Shown here one piece after another: positions 7,013 to 11,028 of a DNA stretch of 11,028 bases. This DNA is from a bacterium. GTDB lineage: Bacteria > Planctomycetota > Planctomycetia > Pirellulales > Pirellulaceae. The notes beneath the pieces were generated by a model that saw only the letters and a list, made by a program, of their open reading frames with translations, had not been told where the DNA came from and made no database searches. The DNA lies in contig JAUIHJ010000221.1 of assembly GCA_030432015.1 (NCBI GenBank), forward strand, positions 1 through 11,028. Reading direction: 5' to 3'. Every line of letters begins with the position of its first letter. Within the stretch, counting starts at the first letter, position 1. Both the position numbers and the translations under genes were made by a program.

Positions 7013-7044
7013 CGGAGCTCCGCCAGGTACCAAGGAACGCGCTC

Positions 7045-7281
7045 ATGCCGCACGTTTTCTGCGTCGTCGACGACAAGAGTATTCCCCTGTATCGTGTCAT
7101 GTGGATTTCCAACCTGCCGCATTTTTGTGGCCATGAGGACTGCATGCACGAAGGCGACTATGAAGTTAGACTGGAACAAGATGATTCGGTGTGGGCGTCG
7201 CGTGAGGAACGCGACAATTTGCTCCTGGCAATTGAAGCATGGCAATGCGGCGATGATTTCGACGAAGAAGATTGGAAGTAA
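7045..7281 (+). CDS. Small acidic protein of unknown function with a Cys/His cluster
   Basis: The 78-residue product starts at an ATG with AAGGAA seven bases upstream, 32 bases after proC. Residues about 27-36 read HFCGHEDCMH, a dense set of Cys and His that could bind a metal ion; another Cys is at about 6 and one at about 68. The C-terminal half is helical and acidic, ending DDFDEEDWK. No membrane segment or signal peptide is present, so it should be cytoplasmic. I do not recognise the family; small proteins of this look occur in planctomycetes, but that is memory and not a search. The tight spacing on both sides argues for co-transcription with proC and the next gene. Confidence 0.8.
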   Translation: MPHVFCVVDDKSIPLYRVMWISNLPHFCGHEDCMHEGDYEVRLEQDDSVWASREERDNLLLAIEAWQCGDDFDEEDWK

Positions 7282-7284
7282 CTG

Positions 7285-7761
7285 ATGTCGCTTTTTGGAA
7301 ATGACAAATACAAATGGCGCGAAACCTATTTCGTGCTGTTTCGCCGTGATGACCACCCCTCCGCCGAGGCGGTGGCCAACGCCTTGGAGACGGGCCACAA
7401 CCAAGTGACCAACGTCAACGGCGACACGGAGAACCGGTTTGAATCCGCAACGGTCCAATCGGCCGAAGACTTCTCCGGCATGGACGTGACGTTTGTTGCC
7501 GGCGAAGAGGTCCGCGACCACGTCCGAGAACTGTTGAATGACTTCGCGAAACAGACACTGACCAGCGAAGATGAAGAGAAACTCAACCTGCTCGGCGAAT
7601 GCGACTCGCGTTTCGACATCTTCCATTTTGAGGAAGTCGATGCCGGGTCGGGCGACGACGAATTCCTGGATCCGGGCGCGCTGCTGTTAGTCATCGAACA
7701 GATCGCGCATCTCTGCAAGGGCGTGGGAATTGATCCCCAATCAGGCTCACTGCTATCGTAA
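7285..7761 (+). CDS. Acidic cytoplasmic protein of unknown function
   Basis: The 158-residue product begins three bases after the stop of the 78-aa gene, so the two are very probably translated together. It opens MSLFGNDKYKWRETYFVLF, continues with predicted helix and strand (AEAVANALE; FESATVQSAEDFSGMDVTFV), and has an Asp/Glu-rich central part with EEVRDHVRELLNDFAKQ and a C-terminal helix ALLLVIEQIAHLCKGVG. There is no signal peptide, membrane segment or obvious catalytic motif. Net charge is strongly negative. I cannot assign a fold or function. Codon use resembles its neighbours, so it looks like a resident gene of the chromosome. Confidence 0.85.
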   Translation: MSLFGNDKYKWRETYFVLFRRDDHPSAEAVANALETGHNQVTNVNGDTENRFESATVQSAEDFSGMDVTFVAGEEVRDHVRELLNDFAKQTLTSEDEEKLNLLGECDSRFDIFHFEEVDAGSGDDEFLDPGALLLVIEQIAHLCKGVGIDPQSGSLLS

Positions 7762-7897
7762 GGCGTACCGCCGCGACACTCCAGCACCGGACTCGATGCC
7801 GGCCCGGCAGCTGCGGCAATTCCAGGCGATCGAATTGCACAAATCGTCAATGATCAATCTGAACGTACCGCTCATTCACAGTCACAGGTAACCTGGC

Positions 7898-8461
7898 ATG
7901 CAAGCCAAAGATATCAAACCAGGAGCCGTGCTCAATTACAACGATGCTCCTGTGCTGGTCGAGACGATCAGCGTACAAACGCCGTCGGCGCGAGGTGCCG
8001 CGACACTCTACAAGTTCCGCGGCCGGAACCTGGTCACGAAACAGAAGACGGACATCACGCTCAAGGGTGGCGAATCCCTGGACGAAGCCGACTTCGCTCG
8101 CCGTCCCGTGAAGATGATGTTCTCAGACGCCACGGACATCCATTTCCTCGACCAGACCGACTTTAATCAATGGTCACTCCCCTTGGCGGACTTGGGTGAC
8201 GCAGGCCAGTTCTTGACCGAAGAGTTGGAAGGTGTCCAAGCGCTAATCTACAACGACGAATGTGTCGGCATTCAGACGCCCGTTGCCGTCGAATTGACGA
8301 TCACGCAAACAGATCCTGGCATCAAGGGAAATTCGGCCACCGGTCGCACCAAGCCGGCCACGCTGGAGACCGGCCTGATTGTCCAGGTTCCCGAGTACAT
8401 CAAAGAGGGCGAGCGAATTAAGGTCGACACGCGGACCAGTGAATTCCTGTCGCGAGCATAG
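7898..8461 (+). CDS. yeiP: Elongation factor P-like protein (YeiP/EfpL subfamily)
   Basis: The 187-residue product has the three beta-barrel layout of EF-P: a KOW-like N-terminal domain (1 to about 62), an OB domain (about 65-125) and a C-terminal OB domain (about 128-187). The N-terminal loop reads QTPSARGAATLYKF, which matches the E. coli YeiP/EfpL loop (SPTARGAATLYK) and not the canonical EF-P loop with lysine at the tip; the tip here is Arg32. The C-terminal part has TDPGIKGNSAT and KPATLETGLIVQVPEYIKEGERIKV, conserved in the family. EF-P proteins bind the ribosome between the P and E sites and relieve stalling at proline runs; EfpL does so without the lysine modification. The start ATG has only AGGT eight bases upstream. 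It sits 136 bp after the 158-aa gene and four genes downstream of proC. Whether this genome also has an ordinary efp cannot be seen here. Confidence 0.93.
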   Translation: MQAKDIKPGAVLNYNDAPVLVETISVQTPSARGAATLYKFRGRNLVTKQKTDITLKGGESLDEADFARRPVKMMFSDATDIHFLDQTDFNQWSLPLADLGDAGQFLTEELEGVQALIYNDECVGIQTPVAVELTITQTDPGIKGNSATGRTKPATLETGLIVQVPEYIKEGERIKVDTRTSEFLSRA

Positions 8462-8536
8462 CACACGGCAGAACGGCAGGGTGCTGTTACCTCAGTTGCC
8501 AACGCCCACCCCACTTCATTCTCAACGAGAAACGCC

Positions 8537-10846
8537 ATGACGCTCCCTTCCCTGCGATTCATGCTCTTGGCGATCGTCACCATGGCGACGCAAATTTCCG
8601 GAGCGACCGACACCGCACGACCTCTGCTGGGGGCAGAGAAGCCCCTGCCGACTGCCCAAGTCGGCGCATTCGCACCGGATTTCAGCCTGAGCGATGCGGG
8701 TGGCAAAAAGTGGTCACTGCAGGCAGCCAGCGAACACCCGGTCGTCGTCGTAATCTTCATGGGAACCGAATGCCCTCTGATGAAGCTGTACGCACCTCGA
8801 CTCTCCCGAATGTCCGCTCAGTTTGCAAACGACGGAGTTGCCTTCGTCGGCATCAACTCCAACCAACAGGACAGGTTGGCCGAAATCGCAGCCTTTGCCC
8901 GCACGCACGAAATCACTTTTCCCATCCTGAAAGACCCAGGCAATCGCGTGGCCGATCAATTCGGGGCGGCACGCACACCCGAGGTCTTTGTCCTGGACGA
9001 ACAACGCCAGGTCCGCTACCACGGCAGTATCGACGACCAGTTCCACTACGGCCTGCAGCGCACCAAAGCCGACCACGAATATCTCCGCGACGCCATCACG
9101 TCGCTCGTTGCCGGGGAGTCCATCGCCGTCGAAGAGACGGAGGCCATTGGCTGCCAGATCGGCAGGATCCTCGCGCCGCGCGCCGATAGCATGGTCACCT
9201 ATTCGAATCAAATTAGCCGCATCCTGCAGAAGCGGTGCGTGGAATGCCACCGCACCGGTGAAATCGCGCCCTTCGCGCTGACCGAATACGACGAAGTCGT
9301 GGGCTGGGCGGGCATGATCGCCGAAGTCGTTGAACAACGGCGGATGCCGCCATGGCATGCCGAAGCACCCGCAGGATACTTCGCCAACGACGCCCGATTG
9401 AGCGCCGAGGAACGGGAACTGATCGCCGGTTGGGTCGAGGCCGGAGCCCCCGAGGGCAACCCGCAAGACCTGCCCCCGCCGCGAGAATTTGTCGAAGGCT
9501 GGAGAATCGGCGAACCCGACCGGGTGATCGACATGTCGAAAACACCGTTTGAAGTTCCGGCCGAAGGCGTGGTTCCCTACAAACATTTCGTTGTCGACCC
9601 CGGCTTCACCGAAGACACGTGGATTCAGGCAGCCGAATGTCGCGCCGGCAACCGCGCCGTTGTCCACCATATCATCGTCGCCGTGGCCTCAGGTGGCAGG
9701 CGGGGAGACCAGGACCACGGTGAACTGGCGTCCGACTGGCTGGCGGCAACGGCCCCCGGTGCTCGCCCAATGATCCTGCCCGTGGGACTGGCGAAACGAA
9801 TTCCGGCCGGCTCGAAATTGGTCTTTCAACTGCACTACACGCCCAACGGGACCCCCAACCAAGACCTAAGCAGTATCGGCCTGGTGTTTGCCGACCCGAA
9901 AACCGTCCGCCACGAAGTCGTCACGCAAAAGGCGGCCACCCAGGCATTCAAGATACCTCCAGGAGCGGACAACCACGAAGTCAAAGCAAGCTATCGCTTC
10001 CGAGACGACGCGGTCATGTTTGCGTTGTTCCCGCACATGCATCTGCGTGGCAAGGCATTTCGCTACACGGCGAAATACCCAGACGGCAGCACGGAAACCC
10101 TGCTGAACGTACCGCGGTACGATTTCAACTGGCAAAATTCCTACGTCTTCCAACAGCCCAAGTCCATGCCGGTCGGAACAAGAATCGAGTGCGTGGCCCA
10201 CTTCGATAACTCGGCGAACAACCCCGCCAACCCGGATCCCACGCAGACGGTCGGGTGGGGCGATCAAACCTGGGATGAAATGATGATCGGGTATTTCGAC
10301 ATGGCGCTGGCCGAGCCGATTTCCGTGACAGCCAACCGGCCCCCGGCCAGACAAACCGACGTGTTTCTCAAGCGACTTGAAGACGGATCACTCGATACCA
10401 CCAAGCTGTCGGTCACGGCCGCGATGGCCCTGCAATCCAAGGACGCATTCAATGCCTGGTGCCGGGAATTGCAGGTGTCGTTCCCACAAGTCGCCCGGGT
10501 CGATCTGATGACCATTGGCGCTGGCAAGCTCACCGTCCGGCGAGTTGCCGAGGAGAGCAGCACCCGTGGCGCCGCCGTCGGCGTGAGCGTTCCCGCAGCT
10601 CCGATGCACCTTGCTCGGATCGTGTCCGATGGTGCAGTGACCGTCATCCCGGACACGGGCGAAATCAACTCCCCCGACTTTGACCTGATGAAACGCCGCT
10701 TTAGCTCGAGCCTGCATGTGCCACGAACCTGGGACGGAACCGCGGGGGTCGTTAGCTTTTGGAGCCGCGAGAAAGATGGATTCCCGCCTGCAGCCGTCAA
10801 GTTGCTGGAGGCCGTCGCAGGCGAACTTTCCGGCGAGCTCGAATAG
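8537..10846 (+). CDS. Exported redoxin - cytochrome c - copper monooxygenase-like fusion protein
   Basis: The 769-residue product starts with a probable signal peptide (residues 1 to about 23, hydrophobic FMLLAIVTMAT). Residues about 40-190 are a redoxin/AhpC-TSA domain with one Cys, Cys79 in GTECPLMKLYAPRL; the second Cys of a CxxC is missing. Residues about 220-305 are a cytochrome c-type domain with haem motif CVECH (234-238) and a likely axial Met270 in RRMPPWH. Residues about 335-600 match copper type II ascorbate-dependent monooxygenases (PHM/DBH-like): His377-His378 and His433 (QLHYTPNG) correspond to one copper site, His500, His502 (PHMHLRG) and Met582 or Met583 (DEMMIGYF) to the other. 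Residues about 610-769 look GAF-like (SSLHVPRTWDGTAGVVSFWS, then VKLLEAVAGEL). It should act outside the cytoplasmic membrane in electron transfer or oxidation; the substrate is unknown. The gap to the preceding gene is 75 bp. Fusions of the first three parts are common in planctomycetes. Confidence 0.95.
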   Translation: MTLPSLRFMLLAIVTMATQISGATDTARPLLGAEKPLPTAQVGAFAPDFSLSDAGGKKWSLQAASEHPVVVVIFMGTECPLMKLYAPRLSRMSAQFANDGVAFVGINSNQQDRLAEIAAFARTHEITFPILKDPGNRVADQFGAARTPEVFVLDEQRQVRYHGSIDDQFHYGLQRTKADHEYLRDAITSLVAGESIAVEETEAIGCQIGRILAPRADSMVTYSNQISRILQKRCVECHRTGEIAPFALTEYDEVVGWAGMIAEVVEQRRMPPWHAEAPAGYFANDARLSAEERELIAGWVEAGAPEGNPQDLPPPREFVEGWRIGEPDRVIDMSKTPFEVPAEGVVPYKHFVVDPGFTEDTWIQAAECRAGNRAVVHHIIVAVASGGRRGDQDHGELASDWLAATAPGARPMILPVGLAKRIPAGSKLVFQLHYTPNGTPNQDLSSIGLVFADPKTVRHEVVTQKAATQAFKIPPGADNHEVKASYRFRDDAVMFALFPHMHLRGKAFRYTAKYPDGSTETLLNVPRYDFNWQNSYVFQQPKSMPVGTRIECVAHFDNSANNPANPDPTQTVGWGDQTWDEMMIGYFDMALAEPISVTANRPPARQTDVFLKRLEDGSLDTTKLSVTAAMALQSKDAFNAWCRELQVSFPQVARVDLMTIGAGKLTVRRVAEESSTRGAAVGVSVPAAPMHLARIVSDGAVTVIPDTGEINSPDFDLMKRRFSSSLHVPRTWDGTAGVVSFWSREKDGFPPAAVKLLEAVAGELSGELE

Positions 10847-10863
10847 CGGGGCGGCAGATCGCG

Positions 10864-11028
10864 ATGCTGCCGATCACGCCCCTGGGCCGCCGACTGCTAC
10901 AACGCCGACTGCTACAACGCCGACTGCTACAAATCGGGCATCCTTCGCAAGCCGAACCTGATGCTGAGGAAGCCACCCTCACGATTACCCCGGCAATTTC
11001 AGAGCCGGGCCCCGACGGCAGTCACCAT
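10864..11028 (+). CDS. Possible partial gene running off the window edge
   Basis: From the ATG at 10864, 18 bases after the stop of the fusion gene, the frame stays open for 55 codons to the window end. It would begin MLPITPLGRRLLQ, contain RRLLQ three times because of the 15-bp repeat, then become acidic (AEPDAEEATLTITPA). No good ribosome binding site precedes it. The close spacing favours a real co-transcribed gene, but a 55-codon open frame in GC-rich DNA can also be accidental. Confidence 0.35.
   Translation, partial: MLPITPLGRRLLQRRLLQRRLLQIGHPSQAEPDAEEATLTITPAISEPGPDGSHH
10888..10932. repeat. Three perfect tandem copies of a 15-bp unit
   Basis: The unit CGCCGACTGCTACAA is present three times without mismatch at 10888-10902, 10903-10917 and 10918-10932. 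Its length is a multiple of three, so in the possible gene starting at 10864 it only adds or removes five residues (RRLLQ) per copy. Perfect identity suggests recent slippage and a copy number that may differ between strains. Confidence 0.9.

Noticed and set aside
7013..7022. Perfect palindrome CGGAGCTCCG right after the proC stop
   Set aside because: Ten bases without a loop cannot form a stable hairpin, no T run follows, and short palindromes like this are expected by chance; GCAACGTTGC at 41-50 was dismissed for the same reason.
8458..8487. Hairpin after the efp-like gene as a terminator
   Set aside because: The stem ATAGCAC/GTGCTGT needs a G-U pair, has a 16-base loop and no T run follows, so I did not list it.
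8714..9670. 318-codon reverse open frame
   Set aside because: It is antisense to the redoxin and cytochrome parts of the fusion gene, whose motifs are unmistakable.

Overview
The window looks like bacterial chromosome from a planctomycete, probably of the Pirellula/Blastopirellula kind. This is inferred from gene content: a large exported fusion of redoxin, cytochrome c and a copper monooxygenase-like module, a coiled-coil membrane protein and a HEAT-repeat protein of types familiar from that phylum, moderately high GC, and loosely packed genes with sizeable gaps. No rRNA, tRNA, CRISPR array, insertion sequence or phage gene was seen.

Left part (1-2871). A forward gene (115-1584) encodes a protein with one N-terminal membrane segment, a long coiled coil, a small beta-rich region and a BRCT-like C-terminus. 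It converges on a reverse gene for a short HEAT-repeat protein (1836-2465). The gap between them holds a possible bidirectional-looking terminator area and an almost perfect tandem 22-bp duplication. A 406-bp gene-free stretch with three hairpins (2466-2871) follows.

Middle part (2872-6193). Two reverse genes, serC then serA in transcription order, form the first two steps of serine synthesis from 3-phosphoglycerate: SerA oxidises 3-phosphoglycerate to 3-phosphohydroxypyruvate and SerC transaminates it to phosphoserine. They are probably co-transcribed. The 459-bp gap upstream of serC is divergent with proC and carries an operator-like arrangement: an 11-bp direct repeat flanking a 6-bp inverted repeat.

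Right part (6194-11028). A forward series runs proC (last step of proline synthesis, starting with TTG), a 78-aa and a 158-aa acidic protein of unknown function, an elongation factor P-like protein of the YeiP/EfpL subfamily, and a 769-aa exported redox protein with redoxin, single-haem cytochrome c, PHM/DBH-like two-copper monooxygenase and GAF-like C-terminal regions. After it, a frame containing three perfect 15-bp repeats stays open to the window edge and may be the start of another gene.

Most of the window is ordinary metabolism. The parts that merit a second look are the unexpected domain combinations (BRCT-like on a membrane coiled-coil protein; GAF-like on an exported copper/haem protein), the pairing of proC with an EfpL-type factor for proline-rich translation plus two uncharacterised acidic proteins, and the repeat structures in the gaps.
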